Origin: Pagrus major
Taxonomy: Eukaryota > Chordata > Actinopteri > Spariformes > Sparidae
Assembly: GCF_040436345.1 (NCBI RefSeq)
Contig: NC_133230.1
Coordinates: 14,704,197-14,768,196 of the forward strand
Length of the DNA stretch: 64,000 nt
Reading direction: 5' to 3'
Part shown: positions 1 to 12,428 of the stretch, in pieces
Layout: each line of letters starts with the position of its first letter
How positions within the stretch are numbered: position 1 is the stretch's first letter
Program-made: the position numbers and the translations under genes
Notes under the pieces: generated by a model
What the model was told of the DNA's origin: nothing
Seen by the model: only the letters and a program-made list of their open reading frames with translations
Databases searched by the model: none

Positions 1-82
1 ACCTAACAATTAAACCATTTGAAATATGCCTACTTGTTTCCTTGTTGAGATGGTTGAGAAGATCAATATCACTCCCATACCT

Positions 83-190
83 GTCCGTTAAATATGAAGC
101 TACAGCCAAGAGAAGGTTAACTTAGCTTAGCTTAGCTTAGCACAAACACTGGAAACAGGGGGAAAGAGCTAGCCTGGCTCTGTCCAAATC
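83..190. repeat. Teleost interspersed repeat fragment (TTAGC-rich)
   Basis: This holds tandem TTAGC units followed by a segment ending in CTGGCTCTGTCCAA. The same motif occurs at about 35,740-35,790, and in inverted form at about 36,119-36,180, inside a longer inverted-repeat element. It is a dispersed non-autonomous transposon relic in the intron upstream of the Ly6 exon. Confidence 0.6.
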
Positions 191-228
191 TGACTCTAAT
201 GTTTTTCTTCTGTCTTTCCATTAAACAG

Positions 229-1311
229 CACAAAGCCTGACCTGTCGCCAGTGCGTCATTGGTATATTTGGGTCGTGTTTCTTTGGGAGCGACGTCACAT
301 GTAATAATGGGACCGAGAGCTGCTTCACTGGAGAAGCACGTAAGGAAACCGACTGCATCACTCTGAAGACACAACAAAGATTGAGCCGCCATTTTTGACA
401 GCATACTAGGCTAGCTGTTAAATATGTCACTGTAAAATGTATTCATCAGGCACAAAAGACAAAACTGAATAATCACGTAAGCTAATGTTACGCTGAATGC
501 TAACAAAGCATCGGCTAATCATTCATAGGCTAATTAATCTCCCACTATCTAGGTAAATAAAACACATATTAGCTTACCTTTGCGGGTGACAGTCTATTTG
601 CTGTTGATGACATCACACACCAGTCCCTGATTAGCCTAGCCTATGTAGCAACACATTAGCCTCAGATAGCTTACATATAGCTAGCTTGTTTAGCAGCTAA
701 CTAAATTAACAAATCACAAACCAGCTGAACTAAAAATTATACCATCCAAGAACGACCAAAACGGAGTCAGATTACGTAAAACTACATCTCCCACGTGCCC
801 CACAGATTGGAAAACAAAATGGCGGCTGTAACATTGTCAGTTGAGCTCCACAGCTAACTGACAATGTTACGGCCGCCATTTTGTCCAATCTGTGACTGAG
901 CAAACATCCACAGGCGGCTGTTAGATTGTCATGAAAGCGTAATTCTTGGATTGTATAATTTTTTTTAGTTCAGCTTGTTTGTGAATGTCGATTTGTGATT
1001 TAGTTAGCTGCTAAACAATGGAGAGGATTAGCCTTCCTTAAATTTTTACATTTGCTGACATCCATCTGTGTTTTCGATCCTCTCTAGAGTTCAACGCCAC
1101 CGGGGCAATCAGCCTGCACATCCGCGGCTGCCTGGACACGGACCTGTGTGGGAGAACGTTGTCTGGCAGCCTCCTGGGTGCCGGCTACACCAGCAGCTTC
1201 CAGTGTTGTACAACCAACCTGTGTAATGGAGCCACTTCAGTCCAGCTCCCTCTGACGGTGGCCATCTTTGCTGCCATCCTGTCCTCTCTGTGGGGCTTGT
1301 GGGAGATGTAG
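229..1311 (+). CDS. Ly6/uPAR-domain GPI-anchored protein, 3' exons (partial)
   Basis: Two exons are visible: 229..339 (after a TTAAACAG acceptor, ending at gtaagg) and 1088..1311 (after CTCTAG, ending in TAG). They join in frame. The mature domain starts SLTCRQC and ends CCTTNLCNG, and has the ten cysteines of a three-finger Ly6 fold, including the terminal CC-x4-CN signature. A hydrophobic tail (about LPLTVAIFAAILSSLWGLW) follows the CN motif, which is typical of a GPI-attachment signal, so the product is expected on the outer plasma membrane. NGT and NAT glycosylation sequons are present. The signal-peptide exon is not in the window and should lie to the left, so the gene is partial. Its place beside clic1 fits the LY6G6-type cluster of the MHC class III region. 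I cannot assign a specific ortholog. The stop codon lies within one arm of an inverted repeat described separately. Confidence 0.85.
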
Positions 1312-1345
1312 TTTTACACAATCTGACTCCGTCTTGGTCGTTACC
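688..1345. repeat. Nested inverted repeats around last Ly6 exon
   Basis: Three inverted pairs are visible. About 688-755 is the reverse complement of about 943-1017. About 743-793 is the reverse complement of about 1299-1345, which includes the end of the Ly6 coding exon and its stop. A tight palindrome lies at 801-894. The left arms are contiguous while the right arms are split by the exon, so this looks like a rearranged foldback element or an inverted duplication of the gene's 3' end. Confidence 0.7.
801..894. repeat. Near-perfect hairpin with YY1-like arms
   Basis: The arms are about 42 bp: 801-842 pairs with about 853-894, with about 10 bases of loop. Each arm carries an AAAATGGCGGC-like core resembling a YY1 site. 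It is intronic in the Ly6 gene. Confidence 0.75.
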
Positions 1346-3340
1346 CTAAATTGATATACTACTTTTAAATCTGTATGTAATCAAGAGATCATTTTCATAA
1401 AATCCACAAAGCATTCAAATCACAATGATTAAAACAATTCATTAATACTTTTCTGCCTTGTGTCATTATTATTATACACATTGAGATCATATGATCATTT
1501 TATGTTGTTTACTTTATGTGACCTTGAGGGATTTCACATTTTGCAGTTACATTTTTAGCTATATTCTACTATTATTAGTCTAATTTTATTTAAATTTGAC
1601 TACTTTTTGCCAAAAAAATTAATAAATCAGTATTTCAACACCAGAATTAAATTCCTAGCAGTATGGTTAGGCATCTAAAAAAGCTTTTAGAGACCTAATT
1701 TCCTAATAATTTCCTAAGAACTATGTAACCTATAGCGAAATAGCGATGTAGCTGTGTGAGTTATTCTAGTTAATGAGTTGTGATGAGTTTAAAAACCCTT
1801 GCAAAAATATTATATGACATGACACACAATATTTTAGAGATTTTTTTGGAGTGGAGGTGCTGTGGATCAGTGGTTAACTTCTCATAGTTTCACATCAAAT
1901 ATCCCCGCTGACAGAAAGTTCTGTGCTTTTGTAGCCTATTAAATGTTTTCCTTTATCAAAACATGCTTCCCTGAATAATAGAAACTTCCAGAAACGCTGC
2001 TGCCGAGCACAAATCAGTCACAAAACAAACAATGCATTACCAGAGTGTCATGTTTAATTGAAGGACATCAGGTCAAGCAGTGTGTAAACAAACATGGAAC
2101 CTATTAAAGTCAGTTTCATTTATATATAGCCTAATATCACAAATCACAATTTGCCTCAAGAGGCTTACTTAGATTATTCACTACCTGAGTGGCAAAATGA
2201 AGATGTCCCTAAGAAAAATGAATAGATAACTTTCCTCAGAAAATCAAATTACAGCTCCATATCAACCTTATTCCAGATTATTGAATTAACGAAGTATCGA
2301 CTTACGGTTAAAAGGTAATTGGCTGCATTAATACTGCTCCACAAAGAAGAAGAAATGGCTGCCATGGCACATATACAGTATTCTGGAGCTGTGGACCTCA
2401 GTAAATCGCAGTAGTACTGATAACATGTTGCTTTCATTTTTATGTTTTTGATACTGACAGAAAACTTCAGCCAATAGTTTAACAGGCAGTACAACATGGG
2501 ATAACCGGATACACATGAGGCAGATAGTGAGTTCATGTATGAGTGACCTTTTTTTTTCTTGGCTATTGTTGTTCACAGACACACAACAGGTTTGTCTGCA
2601 CTTAATGAGCCCCGGAGCTTGTTTTGTAAGAGAGGTGTCTGCTCTAACCTGTTGCGACACGAGCTACAGTCCACCATTGTTTTCTCCACAGACAAATCTG
2701 ATGATCTATAATCCTGGGTCAACACCCCACCTGCAAGCCGTTCCACAACCGAGGACGCCCTCTAGTGCTCAGTAACACAACCTGATAATACATTATATCA
2801 GAGTTTTCAAGTCCCTCACTGACTGGCTTGTAGTGATGGCTGATCATATAAGATAAATAAAACCTCTCATTAGAACTTGCAGTCTTGTCTCTTGTGGGTT
2901 AACTAGATTAAAGTATCCTCAAACTGTCCCCTGGAAGTCACTCAAGGACTCCTGGAGGTCCCTGAATCCCAGTTTGGGCCTCCACGACAGGAAACACACT
3001 GTATCTGAATCAAGATTTTGACTGTAAGCGTTACATGCTCATTGGAGTTGCAACCCAGCAGTACTCTCCTCATAACATTTTATGGACTTTCCAGATTTTT
3101 GGACCAGACTCAGTACAGTTTTCCATGTCTTGTGACCAACAAGCACAATAAAGCCCATAGCTCCCTCTACTGGCTCTTTCCTAGACTGCAGTACAAACTG
3201 TAAAGTATAGAAAGTAAGAATTTGAATCTTTAAGCCTGTGAAAACCACAGATCTTATGAAACTTTTCACATTCTAACAATAAAAAATTGGCACTTTTTAA
3301 CTTGAAACTTTTCATGTTCCTACAATGTAAATTATTACTT

Positions 3341-3420
3341 TACTTCCCAGGATAGGAGCTAACTCCACAAGATAGGAGCTAACTTCCCAGGACAGGAGCT
3401 AACTTTACAGCATAAGAGCT
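3341..3420. repeat. 20-bp tandem array, four units
   Basis: Four consecutive 20-base units share the core GATAGGAGCT or a close variant, recurring at exactly 20-base spacing (3351, 3371, 3391, 3411). This is a small minisatellite with no visible coding role. Confidence 0.85.
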
Positions 3421-3889
3421 ACTCTGTAAAGTTAGCTGGACCTTGGCAGGACCTTTCTGTGTGGCGTTAGCCTGTTTTCCCTGTGCTTCAACGGGTTTTC
3501 TCCAGGTTTTCTGGTTAACCTACTTTCATTAAAGCGTAATTCTTCAATTTAAAAAAGATAAATGAGCTCTGACTAAATAAAAATAATAAAATTAATAAAA
3601 TAAAATAAAATAAAGATCCACTGTTGATGTGTTATTTCACTCATGCTAACAAAATAGTCTAGGAGACCTTGTTGAGAGTTAAACATATTGCAGAAAGTGT
3701 TTTCTAAAACCTGTGAAATTCTCAGGACACTCCATCCACAGAGAAATGCACGCAGCTTGTATTCAACCTTTAAACCGACTTTCGTGAGGTTGTGATTTCA
3801 TAACTATAGAGTCACCGCCCTCAGCAACACCCTATACACGACCACGATTGTAAAAATAACTGCAGAACTGATGCAGAAGCATGGTGGAC

Positions 3890-3945
3890 GGTGCCTGCTC
3901 AGGCCTGTGAGAGCTGACCAATCAGAACAGACTGGGGAGCGTTCA
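3890..3945 (+). repeat. Dispersed repeat fragment (GAGCTGACCAATCAGA core)
   Basis: A short segment containing GAGCTGACCAATCAGA is shared with about 16,570-16,625 (same orientation) and about 51,745-51,792 (opposite orientation). It is part of a teleost non-autonomous DNA transposon family. Confidence 0.55.
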
Positions 3946-4539
3946 CACAGAGGCATGTAAACATTTTCTAGTAGACACCCACAGTAATGACAGTAATGAG
4001 TCTTGATTGAATTTAATTGTTTGAATTGTGTCATGAACTACACATATGATGATCTCTCTCCATTCACTACCAAACAAAGTTTTTTTGAGTAAGAATGAGA
4101 CCTAAAACCAATAATTCAGTTAGCATTTTAGCACATCCGGTTCCCTTGTCTCAAAGTCAATGGTTTTTTTGAATGGGTTTTCGGTTAAATGCCTGAAATA
4201 AGGTCTGTGGTTAACACAGGCTTAAGATATTTACATGCTGTGTCATACAACATAAAATACATCATTTAATTGAATTTAAAAGAGCTTTGTATCTTAAAAA
4301 AATGGCTGTTGCTAACAAGTGGCTTGCTTTTTGTGGGGGGGGGGGGGGGGGGGTAACCAGGGCGATGCTAACTTCAGGGTTAGCCTACAAAAATACGTCA
4401 TCGCCCCATCACTCTACGAAGCTATCAGATTACATGCAGCTTCCTCTGGAGATACTAAACACTTTTTTTCCCACATGAGCAGGACCGCACTCCCCAACGC
4501 GCTTTAATGTGTAAAACTGTTGAAGTCATCCTTTAAGTA

Positions 4540-5102
4540 TCATCCTCCATCCCCCCAGCCTCCTCTTTCCTCCAAAGAAGCTGCGCCGCGCCTTTTTTTT
4601 CTCCCCGGGTCTTGAACGCATCTTCATTCGCTGGGCGCTCGGCCCGTCACGCGGCACCAGGAAATGGAGGCGCTGCCTCGGTGGTGATGAGTGCGCCGCT
4701 GCAGCCGACTGACAGACGGCAGCACTGGGAGGGGAAACTACCAGCAGCAGGCATCCTACAGGCGTCAGCGACAACTCTCGGCACTTTGAGGTCGGTTCTG
4801 CACACCCTAAAAAACAGCTAAAAGTGAATATTTTGAGCTTTTCTAAGAAGAAGCAGAGGTTGTGCTTTTGCGCTGCTTTTGTGTTTGCTGCTAACAAAGT
4901 GTCGTCTGTCATTTTTTTGTTTTTTTTCTCCTCCGCGGGGTTTGGAGCGGAAAAGATGGGCTTGGCTTGGCCGAGTTTTGAACTTGTGTCGTTTCTCGTT
5001 TAGATAAAAAAAAAAACCCTCAACATTTCACGTTACTTCACCGTGTTTCGCATCACTTTTTTCCAACTTACTTGTGTCCGTTTCCGGTTTTTTCTAAAAC
5101 AG
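4540..5102 (+). promoter_or_regulatory. clic1 promoter and 5' untranslated region
   Basis: A GC- and CpG-enriched stretch (about 4,560-4,960) contrasts with AT-rich flanks and sits directly upstream of the first clic1 coding exon. A good acceptor (CTAAAACAG) ends at 5102, so a non-coding first exon probably lies in this stretch, perhaps ending near 4,790. The transcription start cannot be fixed from sequence alone. Confidence 0.5.
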
Positions 5103-5125
5103 GTCTCGTGCATCAGCCTTTGAAG

Positions 5126-8100
5126 ATGAGCGACGCGAACCAGCCCAAAGTTGAGCTCTTTGTGAAGGTGAGCGATGCGATGACGACATTATGTGACACT
5201 AAGTGGCGTTTATTTGCTTCACAGTGCGTGTTTAAAGCTTCTTATCTTATCGGTTCATCTGCTCTCTCAGTCTTCTGTCACCACGAGCTGATAACGTATC
5301 TCAAACCACCTTCTTAATGTCACCTTGCACGTTTTTAAAACTACATTATGGGGTGTTAATATTGTACAGTGTCCATGTCATTTGGACCACCTCTGCTGAC
5401 TCACACGGGCTTATAAATGCCAGTAAGGCTAATCTAATTAAATGCACGTTAAGAGAGTGTGCAGGCGACTTTAATCTATATTTAGTATGTTGGCCAGGCA
5501 GGCTAATCCCATTTTTCTTTGAGCCAAAAACATGCTGTAATATGACCAATATGGCTTTTTTCTTCCTCCCTTCACGGTCTTACACAAGTTTCCATAATGA
5601 TTCCTCTGTTTGAACATGTGAAACATGTGCACCACCCTCCACTTTCTGTTTTTTTCCTCCCACAGGGGTGAAAGATGCTGTTGTAACTTCTCTAAAAAGC
5701 AGGTTTTTAGAGAAGACACTCGATACTCTTAATTAACAGGATATTTAAGTGTACTTTCAACATGTGGTTTCCTGATTAGCTGTGACTGCCCTCAAGTTTA
5801 TACTGTATGCTGCTCAGGCCACAGAGTAAATATATACTATACTGACTGAATGAAATGTGGCTTCCTGCAGCCATGCAGGGAACATTGTAAAGCTGTATGA
5901 TCATTTCCTGTGCAGCCTACCAGCTCTACTGTGGTGCACTGTGTAGTTTTGGGGAGGAAATTTTAATCAGAAGAGAAAAATCATTGACTGACTCCTAAAC
6001 TGACCTTAAAGGACATCACAATTTCATACCGTTTTACTTTATATATATATGTGGCGGACCCTGCCACTTTTTCTAGCTTCAAACAGTGTTCTGGGGACCT
6101 TATTTTACTGATAACAGCTTGTTTATTCATTTACCTCATTAATATTGTATATATATTAAAATTCTGAGTTTGAATTTCCTCTCCAAAACTACATAGTGCC
6201 CCTTTTAATGCAGGAATGAATTATGTGACCTCTAGGGCTGCAGCTGTGGATGATTTTTCTGCAAGATTAATTGCATTAATTGTTCGGTCCATTAAATGAA
6301 ATGTCAGGAAATGTTGAAAAATGCCCATCAACATTTTCCGGAGCCCAGTGTTTTGTCCAATCCATCATCTAAAATGAAAGATAATCTGCAATGTTATAAA
6401 ACAAATAAAAGATTAGGTGATTAATCAATTAGTAAAGTAGTTCCAGATTAGAGCCTGACCGATACTTAATGTCGATACCGATCAGGGAATAAGAAAATTC
6501 TGTCATCAGTACGTTGGCCGATATTCTTACACACACAGAAAATATATATATAAATACACATTTTTTGCAGTGATCCCTCGAATGTCAAACAATGTTAAAA
6601 AATGCCAATATGATGTATTCAAATGTTGATTTTTGTAGTAGACTTCAAGATATTTTATTTTGATATGGTAGAGAGCTGAAACAAATCGTAAATTTACCTA
6701 TTGGTCAAATTTTGTCTGTTTGTGTTTCCCAGGCGGGGAGCGATGGTCAGAACATCGGCAACTGTCCCTTCTCCCAGCGTCTGTTCATGGTGCTGTGGCT
6801 GAAAGGAGTCACTTTCGATGTCACCACCGTGGATATGAAGAGGTGAAAACACTGTGTGCTGAGAGGAATGTCCGCCTACTGTTAAAATGATCCCAAATGT
6901 ACCGGGCTGTTAAAAAACATTTCAATCAGACATTGAGTGTTAAAAGATTTAAAGCCACTTTGGTATAAGTCTTAGTTGGAAACATGAGTAATTTCCTGCA
7001 GTTTCATATGTTTTTTTTTCTCATTTTCCTTCCTTTTCCCCCTTTTCTTCCATCTCACTCTTACTGCTATGCTTATATCTTTTGCTGGACTTGCTTCATT
7101 TACATCCACCTTTAGAAAGCCGGACATCTTGAAGGACCTGGCTCCAGGTGCTCAGCCTCCCTTCCTGCTGTACGGCAGCGAGGTGAAAACCGACACCAAC
7201 AAGATCGAGGAGTTCCTGGAGGATAATCTCTGCCCTCCCAAGTAATTTTTAGAAAATTGATCAGCAGTTCATTTAAGTCATTTTTCAAGCCAAAAAACCA
7301 AACATTTCCTCGCTTCAGATTCTTAGTTGTGAGGAAATGCTGCTTTTCATTGTCTTAATTTATAGTAAACAGAATATTTGTGGACAGTCAAACAAAACAA
7401 GGATTTGAAGATGTACTTTTTGGGCTGTAGAACATTTATATTTACATTTTTAGCCATTTTTCACTTGAGATGCACTATATATTGGGTCGCTAAATAATCA
7501 TTTATCATTATAAATCCATATCGTGCAATTGCAGATTTATCTATAATCAAAATAATCTTCGTTACAGTCCTCATTGGTTTGCGAGCCTCCTGTTTTGAAT
7601 GTTTTTGTAGCTTTTGTGTCACCCTGTAAGAATCTTCCTCGTCTAATTTCATGCACATTTCAGGCATGTGAATTTTTGTTTCTGATGTGATGATTGTATG
7701 TTAATCATCATCGATCTTTATGATTGTTTAGGTATCCCCGTCTGGCTGCTCGCAACCCAGAGTCCAACACAGCAGGCATGGATGTTTTCTCCAAATTCTC
7801 GGCTTACGTCAAGAACTCAAACCCGCAGACCAATGAAAGTAAGTGGATCCAATATGTTCAAAACAGAAGTATCAATGTCTTTATTACAGAATCAAACTCC
7901 TTCCTTTTAATAGAGCTTGTTTTATTTTGGTGGGATTTTATGTAGCAGAGCTTCCTGTGTTCCTGTGATGGACTGAAAACCAGCAGGGAGCGTCTGTGTT
8001 AATAACATTAGGGTCTGAGCTGCAGGTCACCTCCTGCTCTGAAAACTGTGTGTTCACTTAATCTACTCATTCATTCTCTTAAACAAAATTCACTCAATCA

Positions 8101-8683
8101 TTTATTTCAGCCATTTAAAACTAAAGAGAAATGAAATTCATTATCTGATTTGGAGAAACTGTCCTTTGAGCTTTGATTACACTCGATATTTGACTCTTTC
8201 TGTGTGTGCACATGTGCTCAGATTTAGAGAAAGGTCTGCTGAAGGCTCTGAAGAAGCTGGATGACTACCTTGGTTCCCCACTTCCTGATGAGATCGACGA
8301 GAATAGCGCCGATGAGGTCACTTCCTCGTCCCGCCCCTTCCTGGACGGCCAAGAGCTTACTCTGGCTGACTGCAACTTGCTGCCTAAGCTCCACATCGTG
8401 AAGGTAATCTTTCTTGTGTCAAGCTGTGCAGCGTGGGGGGCCTGGGAGGAAAAGATTAGGAGGTTGTTTTTGGTCTGAAATTTGTCTTGTTTTTTTTGTT
8501 TTTTTCTTTTTCTCTGTCCAGGTGGTGTGTTTAAAATACCGAAACTTCAGCATCCCTCAGTCTCTGACAAACCTCTGGAGGTACCTGAACGCTGCGTACG
8601 CAAGGGATGAGTTTGCCTCTACCTGCCCGGTGGACGAAGAGATCCACATTGCCTACTCTTCTGTTGCTAAAGCTCTCAAGTAG
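5126..8683 (+). CDS. clic1: Chloride intracellular channel protein 1 (CLIC1)
   Basis: Six coding exons join in frame to 242 aa (human CLIC1 is 241): 5126..5167, 6733..6842, 7116..7241, 7732..7838, 8222..8403, 8522..8683. CLIC proteins are soluble GST-fold proteins with a glutaredoxin-like N-terminal domain. They can insert into membranes as anion channels and show glutathione-dependent oxidoreductase activity in vitro. Diagnostic features are VELFVKAGSDG, the redox motif GNCPFSQR around residue 25, [22 protein letters not shown], the helical domain motif [17 protein letters not shown], and the C-terminal VAKALK, which favours CLIC1 over CLIC2-6. The start is the first ATG after an acceptor at 5102; the short exon 1 (14 codons) matches the family's gene structure. 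The Cys59 of human CLIC1 is Ala here ([10 protein letters not shown]). Linkage to Ly6 genes and ddah2 supports the CLIC1 assignment. Confidence 0.95.
5931..6207 (+). mobile_element. TTAA-type MITE, copy A (clic1 intron 1)
   Basis: Terminal inverted repeats read about GTGCACTGTGTAGTTTTGG at the left and CCAAAACTACATAGTGCCCC at the right. Internal sequence (GGCGGACCCTGCCAC, AGCTTCAAACAGTGTTCTGG) is shared with copies at 21,397-21,727 and 39,525-39,784. There is no coding capacity. Confidence 0.75.
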
Positions 8684-9108
8684 GAGGACAACAGGATGCA
8701 TGAGTCATGAATATAAAAGCACAAGAACAACATACACACACTGACCTGCAAGCAACATGTTTGATCTGTTTCTCAAGAGGCAAATCTAAGGTCATTTTCT
8801 GCAGCTTTAAAAGTTGATTTCACCTTTTTTACTAGGAGTCGGATTTTCTAGCATCAAATAATACTATTAGGTTTGCTTTAGAGGAGTTTATTCATGTAGT
8901 TTTCCACCTGAAAAAAGTGCTTTCTGTCCACCACAAGAATGAGATTACATCAGTACGAAAAATAAGAAGAGCAGATATGCACAACATTTTTTAACTGTGG
9001 CTTAATTTATCCTCTTGACAAACTTGTTTAACGCCCACATATCATCCAAGTTATCTCAACTTTTGGTTACCAGTTGATCATGTTGCTTGCAGGCTCACAC
9101 ACACACTT

Positions 9109-9498
9109 AAGGCTCATTTATGCTCCCTTAAAAACGTCCATTTCAACTGATATAACCATCACTGCCCACATACTTCCAGGTGTCCTTCACGTTTTCATGG
9201 ATGTTAAGCAATTCAACCACTAAAGGACGCCACTCGGAGGCAAATCGGTCTTGCTCGGTCCTCCGCTTATCCTCCGCCGTCCAACTTACATTTAATTTCC
9301 GTCCAATCTCCTCCCAGCTGTTCTGTGGTGACTGTTTGTCGCATCAAAGTTTTTAAAAGTTGTACCCCACGACTACTGGAGGTACTGCTCTGTTGGTCCG
9401 TATCCGTAAACTTTCAGAAAACGTGCAGAAATGTGGATGCAATAAATGCAGAGCACCTACAGAAGGCTCCATCCTGATGTTGAGCATAAATAAGCCTT
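9109..9498 (-). mobile_element. Short TIR element with MYB-like coding relic
   Basis: The 17-bp terminal inverted repeats are AAGGCTCATTTATGCTC at 9109-9125 and GAGCATAAATAAGCCTT at 9482-9498, with one mismatch. On the minus strand, about 9190-9330 translates to a helix-rich stretch including SWEEIGRKLNVSWT and EDKRRTEQDRF. It resembles the MYB/trihelix DNA-binding proteins encoded by PIF/Harbinger transposons. This is a non-autonomous or decayed copy. The superfamily assignment is inferred. Confidence 0.45.
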
Positions 9499-12358
9499 TA
9501 CACGAACATTTTCACAAAAACTACAGCCTTGCTTGTGTACAGTTTCGCCATCAGTAGATACACACTGTAAAGTCAAAATGTTCCCCTCTTGATGACGTTT
9601 GTTACAGTATATTCTTGCTTTTTTGGGGGGAACACAGAGCTGCCTACCAGATCAATTTTTCACTTGTAGCTTGCAAGCCTCATGCAAGCTGACTCTCTCA
9701 TTTTCAGTCTTGGTATTAAGGAAATGGGTTTCATTTGCATAGCAGCGGCGGCTCACCTGCCAAAGTGTCTTTTGTGGTTTGTCTTTTAATCACAGATGCT
9801 TCACGTTGAATATTTTGTTTTGTTATAGAGGGAACAAGGCCTTTAAGAAGCCACTTCTATTTTAAATGTTTCTTTAAAGGAAGGGGGTGCTTTTCCCTGT
9901 ACTCGTTTTAGGGAGTCAGAGCTGCAAACGGTTACAGAGACAGGAAACCGTTTCAATAGACTCGGGCTTCCCCTTTCTGTGCTCCCACAGCAGGCGTGAA
10001 GGATTATTCAAGATTACCAAGCTTGTTTGTGACCCGCTGTCAGGGCCTGTTACCAACAATTTATTTTGTTCTGCCTGTGATGTATGAAGGATCCTTTTCA
10101 GTGTCGTATCAAAAGAGGGAGATCAGGTTGTTTGATTGTAACAAAAAGCTGTTGTTAATCGCTAAAGTGCTACAATGAAAGCACATCATCCTCCCTCCTT
10201 CAGTAGCTCGGGGCGCAAGGCCTCTTCTGTCACAGCAGGAAGTTAAATATAAACAGTGTTTAAAATTAAAACAGCAGTCACAGATTTAGACGGTAGGCTG
10301 TTAGTAATTAAAGGATAAGGCTGGTGATATTCTATTTCCTTCGTCAAAGTCCAAAACCAATAACAGGGTACTAAGGTTTTTTATTACACCCATTCGGTCC
10401 TACTAAAGACATAAATCTTTAGTTTCAGTTTTTAACTGATGTCACTCAAACAGGAGACAATTTACAGGAGAAGGACGGTGTATTTAAAAGTCATTTAAAA
10501 TGATGAGGTTGACATTTTTTGATTTGAGTTTAATGTCATTCACCCAGTCCACCTGAATACTGGATGGATTCCCTTTAAATTGGGGAAGGAGGGTGGTGGA
10601 GATGTTTAGGCTTCACTTTTCGGGAGCTGTCCTGTTGCCGATCTTTGTAAACAATCAATGGGTCAAACATTTAATCGTTCCTACACTTTGGTTTATGACC
10701 AAATAAATACCTACAAAATTAACGACATTCCCATCAGCCTCAGATGTACTTTGTGTTTGGTGCTAAATAATGTTGGCATGCAAACATGGTGAACGATATA
10801 CCTGCTGAACATCAGCATGAGAACATTGTAACATCCTGACGTTGGCATTTATAAATGGATAAAGGTGTTAACATAAGTCGGGAGAAAAAACAGGAACCTT
10901 TTTTTGTTGGTTTTGGACTTTGAATGGGATTTTTTGACAATCAGAAACATTTCGAATATCACTAGACTTATTCTTAAATTAAACATAAACCATGTATATT
11001 TGCCAGAAGGATTAATCCACTCTTGGAAGTTTGCCAGAAACTAATGTTAAAGCGACTTGAAATTGAAGATCTGGAAGCGATAATGACACGCCTTGTTCGA
11101 CTGTACCAGCTTGTGTAGTGGATTTTATAGTGTCGTGATTTTAACTTCACGGCACTATGCAAATGATATTTATAGAGGCCAAGATAGCCTTGTCATGTGT
11201 CATGTTTCTCAGATCAGGGCGAGAGAAAAAAGAAAGGAAACCGAAGTGCAATTTAAACCCATTGAAAAGACAATCTTGTATACAGACTTTGATTATAGTA
11301 GACATGCAGTGTGAGCACAGATGGATTTTAATCATGCAGGTTACAACCACCTTTCCAAAAACTCTGGGACGCTGTGGTTCGCATCGCTTTGCAAGTTACA
11401 GGCAGGGAAACAAAGACAAAGTTTTAAGCCGTCTGAACATTAATTTTCTTCTTGAGGATTTGAAAATCATTACATTATGTTTTTCCACAGCGTACCAATT
11501 CTTTTGGAATCAGGGTTGTAACGCCTTCCTTGACGAACCGATAGGTTGCTAATACGAGTGTTGATCAATGAGATGATACTGTTTATTTTACTTGACTGAA
11601 TTGTTCATCTATTTTCTAAAATGGACTAACGTTTAAAGGGATTTCGTCTGAATAATTTGATGTATTTTTAGTATTTCTTCTCTCCGAGTGTGAAGTGATT
11701 CTCACTTCTTACTGTAGGAATTGATACAATTTCAGGGACCATTTAACTTGATATAATCATTAAAATGTAACTTTGACTAGATTGTTTTTCACTTCACTGT
11801 CTTACATTCATTTTCTTTGTTATGACTCCCCTGTTGTGCTTTTCCTCTGTCCTTTGCATTTCCCTACCAATATTTTAGACTTTTTTATGTCTTTTTTTAT
11901 GCCGTTTTCCCATTTCGTAGTAAGCAGTTGCACTTAAAAGTCTGCAGGATCAAAACAGTGATGTGGACGATAGAGCGGTAGATTTAAATCAACTATGAGG
12001 ACAATCAAACTAACGGCACAGCTCAAATGTATTTTATACTTAAAAGCTCTTACAAAGACACATGTATTAATATCCAAATAAAAAATATCTTGGTAATAAA
12101 TTAACCAGTGATGCATTGTTTTTATTTGCTCTTTAACTGTTACTGTAATTTATAATTAAATGTGTAATTGATATTTCTGCTTTAAATGTCTTCTGTATTT
12201 ATTTACCTTTTGTATAAATCCCCATATTTATATATTTTCCCATTTATTTACCTTTTTATTTATTCTTCCATTTCCAGTTTATTTGTTTGTGTATTAATTT
12301 ATGTATTAATTTCTTTTTTGTTTTCTCTTTTCTATCTTGTAAGATAATACATAAATAA

Positions 12359-12370
<12 letters not shown>

Positions 12371-12424
<54 letters not shown>
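12371..12424. repeat. (AT)n microsatellite
   Basis: About 27 uninterrupted AT dinucleotides within a broadly AT-rich stretch (about 12,120-12,560). Confidence 0.95.

Positions 12425-12428
<4 letters not shown>

Larger units (their letters stand above)
1312..4530. other. Intergenic, Ly6 3' flank to clic1 promoter
   Basis: No supported gene. The start is presumably Ly6 3'UTR. The rest is AT-rich sequence with a 20-bp tandem array (3341-3420), fragments of dispersed repeats (around 3,890-3,945 and 4,080-4,210) and a poly-G run near 4,336-4,352. The short open frames here have no splice or homology support. Confidence 0.6.

Noticed and set aside
4287-4507. Short open frames across the poly-G run
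   Set aside because: Created by the homopolymer, which is also prone to sequencing error; no splice context.
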